Source of the DNA: Alcanivorax sp. 1008 | Lineage (GTDB): Bacteria; Pseudomonadota; Gammaproteobacteria; Pseudomonadales; Alcanivoracaceae | Direction of reading: 5' to 3' | Length of the DNA: 64,000 nt | NCBI RefSeq assembly: GCF_020667895.1 | Contig: NZ_JAFMPS010000012.1 | Coordinates: 1 to 64,000 of the forward strand | Shown here: piece after piece, positions 27,403 to 37,761 of the stretch | Layout of the letters: each line of letters opens with the position of its first letter | Numbering within the stretch: the first letter of the stretch is position 1 | Notes under the pieces: model-generated | Told to the model about the DNA's origin: nothing | What the model saw: only the letters and a program-made list of their open reading frames with translations | Database searches by the model: none | Position numbers and translations under genes: made by a program

Positions 27403-27410
<8 letters not shown>
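26736..27410 (-). CDS. RDD-family membrane protein
   Basis: A 224-residue protein with about four membrane helices in the first 150 residues. It shows the RDD family core: RGGAFLIDLLIRAPVY at residues 26-41 and HGQTPGKRLLGIAVTHTDG near residue 80. The C-terminal 70 residues are soluble and charged. RDD proteins have been proposed as transporters, and some have shown sodium/proton exchange. ATG 27410 overlaps the end of DUF2069 by 8 bases; ATG 27389 is possible. It is a standard component of the MoxR-SpoIIM-DUF4129 neighbourhood. Confidence 0.88.
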
Positions 27411-28723
<1,313 letters not shown>

Positions 28724-28782
28724 GGCGGCTCAAACTCAGTGATGGGCCTCCATTGTAGTGTTGACGGGGAGAGTGGCAACCG

Positions 28783-30078
28783 ATGAATCAGCCTGCCAGT
28801 ACTTGGCATGACAGACTGCTACCTACACTGACAGTGGCACGGGATTTTTTCCTGCTGTTGCTCAGGAGTTTTCGCAATGACGGCTGTCGTGAAAGTGCTG
28901 CGGCACTGACCTATACGACGCTGTTTGCCATCGTGCCTATTATGACGGTGGCTTTTGCTATTCTTACTGCCATTCCAGCATTACAGGAGCGTAGTGGGGA
29001 GATTCAGGCTTGGGCTTTCTCCAATTTCGCCCCTGGTGCGGGAGAAAAGGTTCTCGAGTATGTAAATGAATTTTCCCGGCAGGCGGGAAACCTGACCGCC
29101 ATCGGTGTTGTTTTTCTGGTGGTCACATCAGTGCTGATGCTGAGCACTATTGAAAAGAATATGAATCGCATCTGGCGGGTAACTACACCGCGCAGCGGCC
29201 CCACCAGTTTGATTATGTACTGGGCAGTGCTGACTTTGGGGCCATTAAGTCTGGGCGCCGGGTTAGGCATCAGCTCCTATCTGACCTCCATGGCGCTGGT
29301 CACCGATACGGTTGAGATGCTTGGCGGCATGCGTCTTTGGCTATCCTTGCTTCCTCTGCTCTTTATGACCATGGCGCTGACACTGCTGTACGTGGTGGTG
29401 CCTAATTGCTATGTGCCGGTACGTCAGGGGTTGATTGGCGGGTTCGTTGCCGCTTTGCTGTTTGAGTTGGCCAAGGGCGGTTTCACCCTGTTTATCAAAC
29501 TGTCCCCGTCCTATCAGGTGGTTTACGGGGCCTTTGCTGCGGTACCGCTATTTCTGCTGTGGATATTTATTTCCTGGAATATCGTTCTCGGCGGCGCCGA
29601 GTTGGTCCGCGTGATGGTGGTATTTGGTGAATACCGCAGCGAATTGCCACGGCTTCAATCGCTGCTGCGATTACTGGAAATTCTTTGGCGCCGCCAGCAG
29701 CAGGGTAGGGTGTTGCGTGTCCAGGAAGTGCGCAGCGTGCTCAAACTGGCGGGCGCCAGTCATTGGGAGGAGTTTCGTAATTTGCTGATGGATCTACGCC
29801 TGATGAGGCGTACGGAAAACGGTGAATTTGTCCTTGGCCGCGATCTTGGCAATCTTACCCTTATCCAGTTGATGGATATGCTGCCATGGAGCATGCAGGA
29901 AGATCTGCGCGTCAGTGATCAGCATGGTCGACCTTGGGAGTCGCTGCTGGCGGCCCGTTGCCAGCAGGCCAGACAAGGACTGGAAAGCTCACTGGATATA
30001 ACCGTGCAGCAGTTGTTTCGTGCTGAGCAACAGGCAGAGCAAATAAAGCAGGTGGATGAAGAGAATGAAGCAAGTTGA
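28783..30078 (+). CDS. YihY/BrkB-family inner-membrane protein
   Basis: A 431-residue protein of the UPF0761 family. About six membrane helices occupy residues 30-290. Signature segments are CRESAAALTYTTLFAIVPIM near residue 35, SNFAPGAGEKVLEYVNEF, and PSYQVVYGAFAAVPLFLLWIFISW near 255. A C-terminal cytoplasmic region of about 140 residues carries a winged-helix-like segment (LLRLLEILWRRQQQGRVLRV). Despite older names (BrkB, ribonuclease BN), its function is not established. It overlaps the hydrolase gene by 23 bases if that starts at 30056, which implies coupling. Confidence 0.92.
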   Translation: MNQPASTWHDRLLPTLTVARDFFLLLLRSFRNDGCRESAAALTYTTLFAIVPIMTVAFAILTAIPALQERSGEIQAWAFSNFAPGAGEKVLEYVNEFSRQAGNLTAIGVVFLVVTSVLMLSTIEKNMNRIWRVTTPRSGPTSLIMYWAVLTLGPLSLGAGLGISSYLTSMALVTDTVEMLGGMRLWLSLLPLLFMTMALTLLYVVVPNCYVPVRQGLIGGFVAALLFELAKGGFTLFIKLSPSYQVVYGAFAAVPLFLLWIFISWNIVLGGAELVRVMVVFGEYRSELPRLQSLLRLLEILWRRQQQGRVLRVQEVRSVLKLAGASHWEEFRNLLMDLRLMRRTENGEFVLGRDLGNLTLIQLMDMLPWSMQEDLRVSDQHGRPWESLLAARCQQARQGLESSLDITVQQLFRAEQQAEQIKQVDEENEAS

Positions 30079-30946
30079 GCTAACACATCATGATTTGCGC
30101 TTCCCCGCGCTGATGGCAGGAGAAGGTGAACCGGTACTGCTGCTGCATGGTTTCCCCGATAGTCACCGTAACTGGCGTCATCAGGTAGAAGCCCTCGCCG
30201 AGGCGGGCTATTGCGCCATTGCTCCAACGTTGCGTGGCTACGCGCCGGATTGTCAGCCCCGCGATGGCGACTACTCGTTACGTGCCGCGGTGGAGGATGT
30301 TTGCGCGTTTGCCTCCCAGCTGGGCGGCAGTGTCCATCTTGTGGGACATGACTGGGGGGCAGTAGTCGCCTATCTGGCTGCGGCACGTTCACCGGATCTT
30401 TTCCGCAGTTGTACCATGCTTGCCATACCGCCGCTGAAGCGCCTGCCCGCGGCCTTGCTGAAAGTGCCGGAGCAACTTCTTCTCAGCGGCTATATGGAGT
30501 TTTTTCAGCTGCCGCTGGTGCCAGAGTGGGTGTTGCGGCGAGATGGTCTGGCCGGTGTGGAGTGGTTGTGGCGACGCTGGTCGCCCGGTTGGGATTCTAC
30601 CGGCTACCTGGATGAGGCCCGCCGTACTCTGGCGCAGCCCGGAGTTATGAGCGCTGCGTTGGGCTGGTATCGGCACCTGCCCAAGGTGTGGACTGAGGCC
30701 AGCAGGGAGGCTCGAGGTTGGCTGGCTTTACCGGTAAGGGTGCCGACCATGGTTTTATTAGGCGAGCAGGATGGTTGCATGAGCCCCCGTCTGCTGGACC
30801 ATACTATTAATCAGAGGGATTTTCCTGGCGGGCTGAGAGTGGAGAAAATTGCCGGAGCCGGACATTTTCTGCATTTGGAAAAGCCGGAGCGGATTAATGA
30901 TTTGCTACTTGCCCAGTTGCGTCAGTACAGCGGCGACTGGCCATGA
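30056..30946 (+). CDS. Alpha/beta hydrolase, epoxide-hydrolase-like
   Basis: A 296-residue alpha/beta hydrolase. The oxyanion motif HGFPDSHRNW is near residue 32. The nucleophile elbow is GHDWGA, so the nucleophile is Asp, as in epoxide hydrolases and haloalkane dehalogenases. A cap tyrosine candidate is in SGYMEFFQLPLVPEW, and the catalytic histidine is in GAGHFLHLEKPERIN. Asp in GEQDG is the probable acid. The FFQLP motif favours epoxide hydrolase. ATG 30056 and ATG 30065 are both possible starts; both overlap the end of the YihY gene. The substrate is unknown. Confidence 0.88.
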   Translation: MKRMKQVELTHHDLRFPALMAGEGEPVLLLHGFPDSHRNWRHQVEALAEAGYCAIAPTLRGYAPDCQPRDGDYSLRAAVEDVCAFASQLGGSVHLVGHDWGAVVAYLAAARSPDLFRSCTMLAIPPLKRLPAALLKVPEQLLLSGYMEFFQLPLVPEWVLRRDGLAGVEWLWRRWSPGWDSTGYLDEARRTLAQPGVMSAALGWYRHLPKVWTEASREARGWLALPVRVPTMVLLGEQDGCMSPRLLDHTINQRDFPGGLRVEKIAGAGHFLHLEKPERINDLLLAQLRQYSGDWP

Positions 30947-31002
30947 TAGAAGTTGCTCAGTGCATGGCTGGTGAACTGTAGTGACGAACGCGAGGAAATC
31001 AG

Positions 31003-31596
31003 GTGACAGATATGCAGCAATGCCCGGACGTGGAACAGGACCTGCCGCAGACTGGTGAGCAGTCTCTGGTACTTGGTGGCGGCTGTTTCTGGTGTACTGA
31101 GGCCGTTTATCTGGCACTCGAAGGAGTGCTGTCGGTAACTTCCGGCTATGCTGGTGGCAGCGCTGAAACTGCAAACTACGATGCAGTTTGCAGTGGTCAA
31201 ACAGATCACGCTGAGGTAATTGAGATTCGCTATGACGCCGGTCGGATCAGCCTGGGTCAACTGCTAAAAATATTCTTTTGTGTGGCCCATGATCCTACTC
31301 AGCTTGATCGTCAGGGCAATGATCGTGGTCGTCAGTATCGTTCGGTGGTTTTCTATAGCAGTGAGGCGCAGGCCGAAGTAGTGCGAGGCTATATCAGGCA
31401 GCTCAGCAGTAGTGGTCTTTTTAGTGCCGACATTGTTACTACGCTGGAGCCGTTAACGGCGTTCTATACGGCGGAGAGTTATCATCAGAATTATGCTGCG
31501 CGCAATCCCATGCAGCCATACATTATGTTTGCCGCAACTCCCAAAGTGGCCAAGTTGCAGCAGACATTTCCTGAGAGATTGAAGTCGAGAAACTGA
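31003..31596 (+). CDS. msrA: Peptide methionine (S)-S-oxide reductase
   Basis: A 197-residue enzyme repairing methionine S-sulfoxide. The catalytic cysteine is in GGGCFWCTEAVY near residue 28, followed by GYAGG and later HDPTQLDRQGNDRGRQYRS. GTG 31003 is about 6 bases after CGAGGA, which suits better than ATG 31012. It is 14 bases ahead of msrB, so both stereoisomers are handled by one transcript. No signal peptide is seen, so it acts in the cytoplasm. Confidence 0.97.
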   Translation: MTDMQQCPDVEQDLPQTGEQSLVLGGGCFWCTEAVYLALEGVLSVTSGYAGGSAETANYDAVCSGQTDHAEVIEIRYDAGRISLGQLLKIFFCVAHDPTQLDRQGNDRGRQYRSVVFYSSEAQAEVVRGYIRQLSSSGLFSADIVTTLEPLTAFYTAESYHQNYAARNPMQPYIMFAATPKVAKLQQTFPERLKSRN

Positions 31597-31610
31597 CAAG
31601 AGGCGCCGCG

Positions 31611-32036
31611 ATGAAAACCCGTTCCGCCAGTGGTTATGACCTGACACCGCCCGCCGTCGAAGAGCTTGAGAAGCGGGCGGCAACGCTGACCCCCGAGGAG
31701 CGGCATATCCTCCTTAATCAGGGCACCGAGCGACCTTTCTGCGGTGGTTATCTGGACAATAAGGAGGCAGGTTTCTATGCCTGCCGGCTTTGTGATCTAC
31801 CGTTGTTCCGCTCACAGCACAAGTTTGAATCGGGTACCGGTTGGCCAAGCTTCGCTGACTGCTTTGACGCAGACCATGTGCGCAGCATTGAAGACCACAG
31901 TCACGGTATGATTCGCACCGAGATTCGTTGTGCCCGTTGTGATGCCCATCTTGGCCATGTATTTCCCGACGGACCGGCACCGACCGGGCTGCGCTACTGC
32001 CTGAACTCTGCCTCCCTTCATTTTGTCCCTGAGTAA
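31611..32036 (+). CDS. msrB: Peptide methionine (R)-S-oxide reductase
   Basis: A 141-residue enzyme for methionine R-sulfoxide. Two CxxC pairs (ACRLCD and RCARCD) form the zinc site, and the catalytic cysteine is in LRYCLNSASLHF near residue 130. KFESGTGWPSF is the conserved substrate loop. It is separated from msrA by 14 bases. The convergent racemase stop lies 20 bases downstream. No terminator is clear between them. Confidence 0.97.
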   Translation: MKTRSASGYDLTPPAVEELEKRAATLTPEERHILLNQGTERPFCGGYLDNKEAGFYACRLCDLPLFRSQHKFESGTGWPSFADCFDADHVRSIEDHSHGMIRTEIRCARCDAHLGHVFPDGPAPTGLRYCLNSASLHFVPE

Positions 32037-32055
32037 CCCTTCTATCTGTACACGA

Positions 32056-33195
32056 TTACAACTGGGCAACGGCGCCGCTACTGAGCAGTTCTTCAACCTG
32101 CTCTGCCGTGAAGCCGCTACGCAATAACGTGGCTCTAGTATCCGTACCCGGTTTGCGCATGGCTTGAGGTGTATCGCTTGTGGTGCGTGAGAAGCGCGGT
32201 GTAGGGGCGTGCTGGGTCACTCCGTCAACTTCAATAAAGCTGCCACGGGCCACATTGTGTGGGTGCTGTGGCGCTTCTTCCAGGCCTAAAACCGGGGCAA
32301 AGCAGACATCGCTGCCCTGCATGATCTGACACCACTGATCGCGGGTTTTGCGGCGAAAAATATGGGCAATTTTTTCTTTTTGCTGCGGCCAGCATGCCGG
32401 GTTCATCTGTTCATCAAAGTCCGTATCCAGCCCCGCTTTTTCTTTCAGCAGGGCATAGAACTGGGGCTCGATACTGCCGATTGAAATGTACTTGCCGTCA
32501 GCGGTTTCATACACATCATAAAAGTGGGCTCCAGAGTCGAGCATGTGGCTGCCGCGCTGGTCATTAAACAGGCCATTCGCACGCAGGCCGTAGAACATGG
32601 CCATCAGGGCCGCAGAGCCCTCATGCATGGCACAGTCGATCACCTGACCTTTACCGGAACGCTGCGCTTCGAGCATGGCGCACACCATGCCAAAGGCCAA
32701 CATCATGCCGCCACCACCAAAGTCGCCCACCAGATTGAGTGGCAGGGCCGGCTTTTCGCCACGTCGCCCCATGGCATGCAGGGCGCCGGAAATGGAAATG
32801 TAGTTGATATCATGGCCGGCGGATTGTGCCAGTGGGCCGTCCTGGCCCCAGCCAGTCATGCGCCCGTATACCAGTTTTGGGTTGCGGGTCATGCACTCTT
32901 GCGGGCCAACACCAAGGCGTTCGGCTACACCTGGGCGGTATCCTTCAAAGATGGCATCTGCGCTCTCGCACAGTTTTAGCACGGTGCTGACGCCCTGCGG
33001 GTGTTTCAGATTGACAGCGATGCTTTGCCGATTGCGAAACAGCACATCGTGGCCACCTTCGGCGCTAGGGTTGCCACCGGGGCGGTCAATACGAATTACC
33101 TCGGCACCCATATCGGCCAGCATCATTCCGCAGAATGGCCCTGGGCCAATGCCAGCGAGCTCAATAATTCGAAAACCGGTAAGTGGACCTGACAT
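32056..33195 (-). CDS. CaiB/BaiF CoA-transferase-family protein, alpha-methylacyl-CoA racemase type
   Basis: A 379-residue class III CoA-transferase-fold protein. The three residues used by alpha-methylacyl-CoA racemase can be placed: His in SAGHDINYISISG, Asp in LNLVGDFGGGGMM, and Glu in SIGSIEPQFY. The N-terminus FRIIELAGIGPGPFCGMMLADMGAEV is typical. The enzyme would epimerise 2-methyl-branched acyl-CoAs so that beta-oxidation of isoprenoid or pristane-like chains can go on. A related gene lies at 47625-48806. The start ATG 33195 lies just after a divergent 83-base gap to the lipoprotein gene. Confidence 0.93.
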   Translation of the reverse strand: MSGPLTGFRIIELAGIGPGPFCGMMLADMGAEVIRIDRPGGNPSAEGGHDVLFRNRQSIAVNLKHPQGVSTVLKLCESADAIFEGYRPGVAERLGVGPQECMTRNPKLVYGRMTGWGQDGPLAQSAGHDINYISISGALHAMGRRGEKPALPLNLVGDFGGGGMMLAFGMVCAMLEAQRSGKGQVIDCAMHEGSAALMAMFYGLRANGLFNDQRGSHMLDSGAHFYDVYETADGKYISIGSIEPQFYALLKEKAGLDTDFDEQMNPACWPQQKEKIAHIFRRKTRDQWCQIMQGSDVCFAPVLGLEEAPQHPHNVARGSFIEVDGVTQHAPTPRFSRTTSDTPQAMRKPGTDTRATLLRSGFTAEQVEELLSSGAVAQL

Positions 33196-33278
33196 GACTA
33201 GCCTCCGCAGTTAGTGAAGCGAAGGCTAGCAGCGTTTGCAGAGGGCGCCCATGACCAGAGTTTACCGCTGGGGAAAAC

Positions 33279-33890
33279 TCAGGGCAGCAGGCCGGACTTG
33301 CTCAGTGTTTTGTGTAGCCGCTTGCACTGACTGCGTGCAATTGCCTCTATCTGGTTGGCTTCGTTGGTGCGCAGCAGTCCATTCCACAGCACTTTTCCTG
33401 ACGGCCGCTGCAGTTGAAACTCAATGTCCTGAGGGCCCACCGGGTCGCTTGCCGGCTCTTTGCCAGTCAGGGTGATCTGGAAGCCAGGGCTCCGCTGGGA
33501 AGCATCGCTGCTCGGACGACGCTCATCGGTTACCACATTGCCCGCAGGCATCTGCAAGGGCAGAAGCAACAGGGAAGTGATCTCGCCGATCATCACGCCA
33601 TCAAAGCCCTGAGACAGGGCTTCCTGCATCAGCGCTTCGCTTTCCGGCAATTGCCCGGGCCACAGACTATGGCTGCTGCGCAGCCGCAGGCCATTATGCT
33701 TGAGCTGGGTGGCGCAAGCCTGCTCCCACTGTTGGCGCATATCAAGGTCGGCGGCACGGCCGATCAGTAATAGCTTGCTGACAGGTGCTTCAATGCTTTC
33801 TGCGCTATGCCGGGTGACCAGCGTTGTGGTGCTGGCGCAGCCGGCAGTAAAAGCAAGCAATACAATCAAGGCAATCTGGCGTAAAGGCAT
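33279..33890 (-). CDS. Predicted lipoprotein, function unknown
   Basis: A 203-residue protein with a clean lipoprotein signal: IALIVLLAFTAGC with the acylated Cys at residue 18, followed by ASTTT, which suggests outer-membrane sorting. The rest is soluble with no motif I recognise. SKLLLIGRAADLDMRQQWEQ and GFDGVMIGEITSLLLLP look like alternating strands and helices, similar to small lipoproteins that share the ABC-type periplasmic fold. It is transcribed alone from just upstream of the racemase gene. Confidence 0.8.
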   Translation of the reverse strand: MPLRQIALIVLLAFTAGCASTTTLVTRHSAESIEAPVSKLLLIGRAADLDMRQQWEQACATQLKHNGLRLRSSHSLWPGQLPESEALMQEALSQGFDGVMIGEITSLLLLPLQMPAGNVVTDERRPSSDASQRSPGFQITLTGKEPASDPVGPQDIEFQLQRPSGKVLWNGLLRTNEANQIEAIARSQCKRLHKTLSKSGLLP

Positions 33891-33979
33891 GGCGGCTCCG
33901 TATAAAATCGAAAAGAGCGAGATCAGAGTTACATTGCAATCAGTGTAACAGCCAGCGCCGGGAAAACCTTGACCAAGAT

Positions 33980-35986
33980 TCAGAACCAGTCGGAAACCAG
34001 GGCCGGCATCTTGTCATTAGCCCGCATTACCAGCCGATGCTTGTGTTCGCCGCCAAGCAAAGGGTTATACCAGCGCAGTTCGTAGTGTCCGTTGTCCCCC
34101 TGATACTCGATCAAACGAATTTGCAGGTCAGTGCCCTGGTCGCTGGCAACAATTTCACCGGCTTCATTTTCAACATAGAGCAGTGGTTCATGCAGCCTGA
34201 TGTGCTCCGGCGGTTCTGCCAGAACTGATAGTTGCCAGTATGGCTCTACTGGCAGCTCACCACGGATAAATTTCGCCTTGCCGAGCAGTTTGCGTTGCCC
34301 CTCACGGCTGCCAGGTTCTGGCCAGAAGTGTCGGCTGCGCAAGTCAAATCGGTAGTCCGGTGGAATATCACGGACAACGCCATTGGCTATCAGGTCGCCA
34401 CTAAGCATGCCAAATTGGCCGCGCAGAAAATCCAGGGTCTGTGGGCCGTAGATGGTGTGACCACCCTCGTAGTATTGGAGGGCATACTCTGCGGGTGTGG
34501 TGACATAGCCGAATACACCGTTGGCCAGACTGGATATCTCTACTAGCCAGTCACCCTCGGGTAGTTGTGCGGCGACTTCCTTGCGGATGGCATTACCGGA
34601 TTCAAGGGTGACTTCCCAGGGAGCGGTCACCAGTACCAGATTGTTGATGCGAAGCACTTGTAGCAGAGCGCGGTGTGGATAGCGCTCCGCTGACAGCAGT
34701 AGCGGTTGTAGTTTCGACAGCATCCACTGTTTTACCCCATGGCAGCCATCGGTGAAGGTGCGTCGTGGCCAGCCTTCCTTGAAATAGGGTAGGTAGCCGA
34801 TGGGGAATACCTCATCGCCATTGGCCGCACCGGCGGTGGCTGCTCCAATGATGGCCCGTTCGCATAGGCCAAAGCGGGCATCGTCATTCAGTGCCAGTAC
34901 ATCTAGCAGTCGGCTGCCGCTTTGCAAGGTCAGTTGACTATCCAGTTGCTCCCCGAGCGAGCGCCACAGGCCGATCGCTTCTCGGGCCAGTGCCTTGCCA
35001 ATACGGCGGGAGGCGATGTCACCGCGCTCGCCCAGATGCCATGCTGGATTGTTATCCGCGTGGGTGGCTTGAAACGGACCATGTATGGGCGAAAATGGAG
35101 TGCCACTGGCGCTCATGGCAGCCTCCACATCCCGTGCCAGCCAGGCCCAGACATCAGCATGATAGGGCGCTGTAAATGCGGGAATGCTGGTGCCATGAAT
35201 GGAAAAAGCCGTCAGTGCTCCTGCCGGATAGAATTGGCCATCATCGTCCTGCAGGTCGATGCGTAACATGGTCATCTGCGGATTGATTGCCCGAAATGCC
35301 AGGGCCTCGTTAATTTCACTGGCAGCGATATTGAAATTGTTGGCCCAGGCCTGCACAGAGCGGTTGCGGGTCAGCCCCCAAACCGGCGTCTGACCCGTGG
35401 CGAAACGGGCAGGGCGGCGTTGTTCGAATGCCTGAATGACAGCATCGCTGATGCGGCTGGCAAGAAACTCGAACAGTACCGGATCAAAGCCTGGGCGGTT
35501 GCCGCCGAAAGCATTGTAGAAGTCGCTATCAAAAAAGTTAGCTGGCCCGGTATGGGTATGGGTGACCAGCAGACTCAGTGAATGGGGGGAAATGTCCGTG
35601 CGCGCGGCAACTCGCTCGGCAACGGCATGATGCAGTGCGAGGGACCCGGCACCCAGATCAAGTTGCACCAGCGCCATAGGCTCGCCATCGCGGCCACGCA
35701 GGTAAAAGGCGCGGGCCTTGAGTCTAGTACGGAAGCCATCCGCATCCTTGGCCCAGGCCGAATAGCCGAACTTGGGAATACCAATGGGTGGGGTAATGTC
35801 TATCACCGCCATGCCTGCCCTGGCCTGCTGGGGCGCTGGTAAAACCTGACCGGCAGGGAGTAGGCCGCTGAGTTGGTGAATCGGGTAACTGACGAATGGC
35901 CGGCTCTCCACATAAAGCAGCGCAGCAAGGCCGATGATTAGAAGAATAAGCAGTTTACGCCACCAGTTTATTGTTGAACGTGGCAT
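33980..35986 (-). CDS. Membrane-anchored neutral ceramidase-like protein
   Basis: A 668-residue protein with one N-terminal membrane anchor (LLILLIIGLAALLYV) and a large periplasmic region of the neutral/alkaline ceramidase type. Family features: AGMAVIDITPPIGIP near residue 60, RLKARAFYLRG, and LLVTHTHTGPANFF, a zinc-site segment. Two differences matter. The G-(F/I)-H segment before RAF has Arg in place of the zinc histidine, and the GD-(V/M)-SPN nucleophile motif appears as HADNNPAW, without the serine. It may therefore be a remote member acting on another amide, or inactive. It is divergent from the SulP gene. Confidence 0.8.
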   Translation of the reverse strand: MPRSTINWWRKLLILLIIGLAALLYVESRPFVSYPIHQLSGLLPAGQVLPAPQQARAGMAVIDITPPIGIPKFGYSAWAKDADGFRTRLKARAFYLRGRDGEPMALVQLDLGAGSLALHHAVAERVAARTDISPHSLSLLVTHTHTGPANFFDSDFYNAFGGNRPGFDPVLFEFLASRISDAVIQAFEQRRPARFATGQTPVWGLTRNRSVQAWANNFNIAASEINEALAFRAINPQMTMLRIDLQDDDGQFYPAGALTAFSIHGTSIPAFTAPYHADVWAWLARDVEAAMSASGTPFSPIHGPFQATHADNNPAWHLGERGDIASRRIGKALAREAIGLWRSLGEQLDSQLTLQSGSRLLDVLALNDDARFGLCERAIIGAATAGAANGDEVFPIGYLPYFKEGWPRRTFTDGCHGVKQWMLSKLQPLLLSAERYPHRALLQVLRINNLVLVTAPWEVTLESGNAIRKEVAAQLPEGDWLVEISSLANGVFGYVTTPAEYALQYYEGGHTIYGPQTLDFLRGQFGMLSGDLIANGVVRDIPPDYRFDLRSRHFWPEPGSREGQRKLLGKAKFIRGELPVEPYWQLSVLAEPPEHIRLHEPLLYVENEAGEIVASDQGTDLQIRLIEYQGDNGHYELRWYNPLLGGEHKHRLVMRANDKMPALVSDWF

Positions 35987-36065
35987 GCGAGACCCCGAAG
36001 TCAGATAGTTGATATACGTTGGATGGCCAGTCTAGTGGCTGCCGAGGCTGGTGCAATAACTTTGT

Positions 36066-36081
36066 ACTATGGTCCCATAGT
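36066..36081. promoter_or_regulatory. Perfect 16-bp palindrome between divergent ceramidase-like and SulP genes
   Basis: ACTATGG-TC-CCATAGT, a perfect 7-2-7 inverted repeat, lies 79 bases before the ceramidase-like start and 148 before the SulP start. Size, symmetry and position suit a dimeric repressor such as TetR or GntR. No regulator gene is adjacent. Confidence 0.45.
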
Positions 36082-36229
36082 TTGGCCCGGATTGCCTGAC
36101 AGTAACCTGGAGTGGTTTGGTCTTGCCAGCCTGATTCGATACACTGCGCGCCCTTCGGTACCGCCCCACCGGTGCCGAGTTTCCCTTTGCTTGCCGCAAT
36201 GGCAGCGCTCACCGTTATGGAATAACTGA

Positions 36230-37750
36230 ATGTTGCAGGTACTGAAAAAGACCTGGCTCGCCAATTTTCGCGGCGATCTGCTGGCTGGCCTTGTTGTTGC
36301 GTTGGCGCTGATTCCTGAAGCGATTGCCTTCTCGATTATTGCCGGGGTCGATCCGAAAGTTGGCCTGTATGCGTCATTCTGCATTGCCGTAGTGACGGCT
36401 TTTGTCGGTGGCCGCCCGGGCATGATCTCCGCAGCCACTGGCGCCATGTCATTACTGATGGTGGTGCTAGTACGCGACCACGGGTTGCAGTATCTACTCG
36501 CTGCCACCTTGCTGACCGGCGTACTGCAAATTGTTTTGGGTTATCTGCGCGTTGATGTGTTGATGCGCTTTGTGTCCCGTTCGGTAGTCACCGGGTTCGT
36601 TAATGCGCTGGCCATTCTGATTTTTCTTGCCCAGTTGCCGGAGCTTGGTTCTTTGCACTGGACTGAGGGCTCGTTGCTGCCAACGGTTCAGCTGATGAAC
36701 TGGGCGGTGTATGCCCTGGCAGCCGCCGGGCTTGGCATTATCTATCTGCTGCCGTTAGTCACGAAAGCGGTGCCTTCACCGCTGATCTGCATCATCGTTT
36801 GTACGGCGGTGGCGATGTATTTCGGTATTGATGTGCGCACTGTGGGAGACATGGGAGACCTGCCGGATACGCTGCCGGTTTTCCTGCTCCCGGACATCCC
36901 CCTGGACTTTACTACGCTGCAGATTATTTTCCCTGTCTCCATGTCAATGGCGGTAGTGGGCTTACTGGAGTCCATGATGACCTCAACTATCGTTGATGAC
37001 CTCACGGACACGGACAGCGATAAGCGTCGCGAGTGTAAGGGTCAGGGCATGGCCAATATTGCATCTGGCCTGCTGGGCGGCATGGCAGGCTGTGCCATGA
37101 TTGGCCAGTCGGTAATCAATGTGCAGTCCGGAGGGCGTGGCCGGCTGTCCTGTCTTCTGGCGGGTGTGTTTTTACTGCTGATGGTGGTGTTTCTTGGTGA
37201 TTGGGTGGCGCGTATTCCCATGGCGGCGCTGGTGGCGGTGATGATCATGGTGTCCATAGGCACCTTTAACTGGGCTTCATTCGCCAATCTGCGTAACCAC
37301 CCACCTAGTAGTAGCATTGTTATGCTGGCAACAGTCACTGTTGTAGTTGCGACACACAATCTGGCCATTGGCGTACTGGTGGGCGTGCTGCTTAGTGGGG
37401 TGTTCTTCGCTCATAAAGTGGGTCAGATTCTGTATATTGGTTCTGAGCTTGATTCTTCTGCGGATACTCGCACCTACAATGTAGTCGGGCAGGTGTTCTT
37501 TAGTTCGGCGGAAGCCTTTATTGGTGCTTTTGATTTCAAGGAAGCCTTGAGTAAGGTTGTGATTGATCTGCACCGTGCCCATTTCTGGGATATCACCGCA
37601 ATCAGCGCCCTCGATAAGGTTGTGGTCAAGTTCCGCCGAGATGGTACAGAGGTTGTTGTCGTTGGTTTGAATGAGGCCAGTGCAACCCTCGTTGACCGTT
37701 TTGCGGTTCATGATAAGCCGGATGCTGTTGAACAGCTAATGGGCCACTAA
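36230..37750 (+). CDS. SulP-family inorganic anion transporter with STAS domain
   Basis: A 506-residue SLC26/SulP transporter. About twelve membrane segments lie in residues 20-400, starting with the family motif [24 protein letters not shown] and including [10 protein letters not shown] and the [17 protein letters not shown] segment. A C-terminal STAS domain covers about residues 410-495, with [15 protein letters not shown] and [16 protein letters not shown]. Substrates of the family include sulfate and bicarbonate; which one applies here is not clear. A weak GGAA precedes ATG 36230. The universal stress protein gene begins 11 bases downstream. Confidence 0.93.
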   Translation: MLQVLKKTWLANFRGDLLAGLVVALALIPEAIAFSIIAGVDPKVGLYASFCIAVVTAFVGGRPGMISAATGAMSLLMVVLVRDHGLQYLLAATLLTGVLQIVLGYLRVDVLMRFVSRSVVTGFVNALAILIFLAQLPELGSLHWTEGSLLPTVQLMNWAVYALAAAGLGIIYLLPLVTKAVPSPLICIIVCTAVAMYFGIDVRTVGDMGDLPDTLPVFLLPDIPLDFTTLQIIFPVSMSMAVVGLLESMMTSTIVDDLTDTDSDKRRECKGQGMANIASGLLGGMAGCAMIGQSVINVQSGGRGRLSCLLAGVFLLLMVVFLGDWVARIPMAALVAVMIMVSIGTFNWASFANLRNHPPSSSIVMLATVTVVVATHNLAIGVLVGVLLSGVFFAHKVGQILYIGSELDSSADTRTYNVVGQVFFSSAEAFIGAFDFKEALSKVVIDLHRAHFWDITAISALDKVVVKFRRDGTEVVVVGLNEASATLVDRFAVHDKPDAVEQLMGH

Positions 37751-37761
37751 GGAGAATAATA

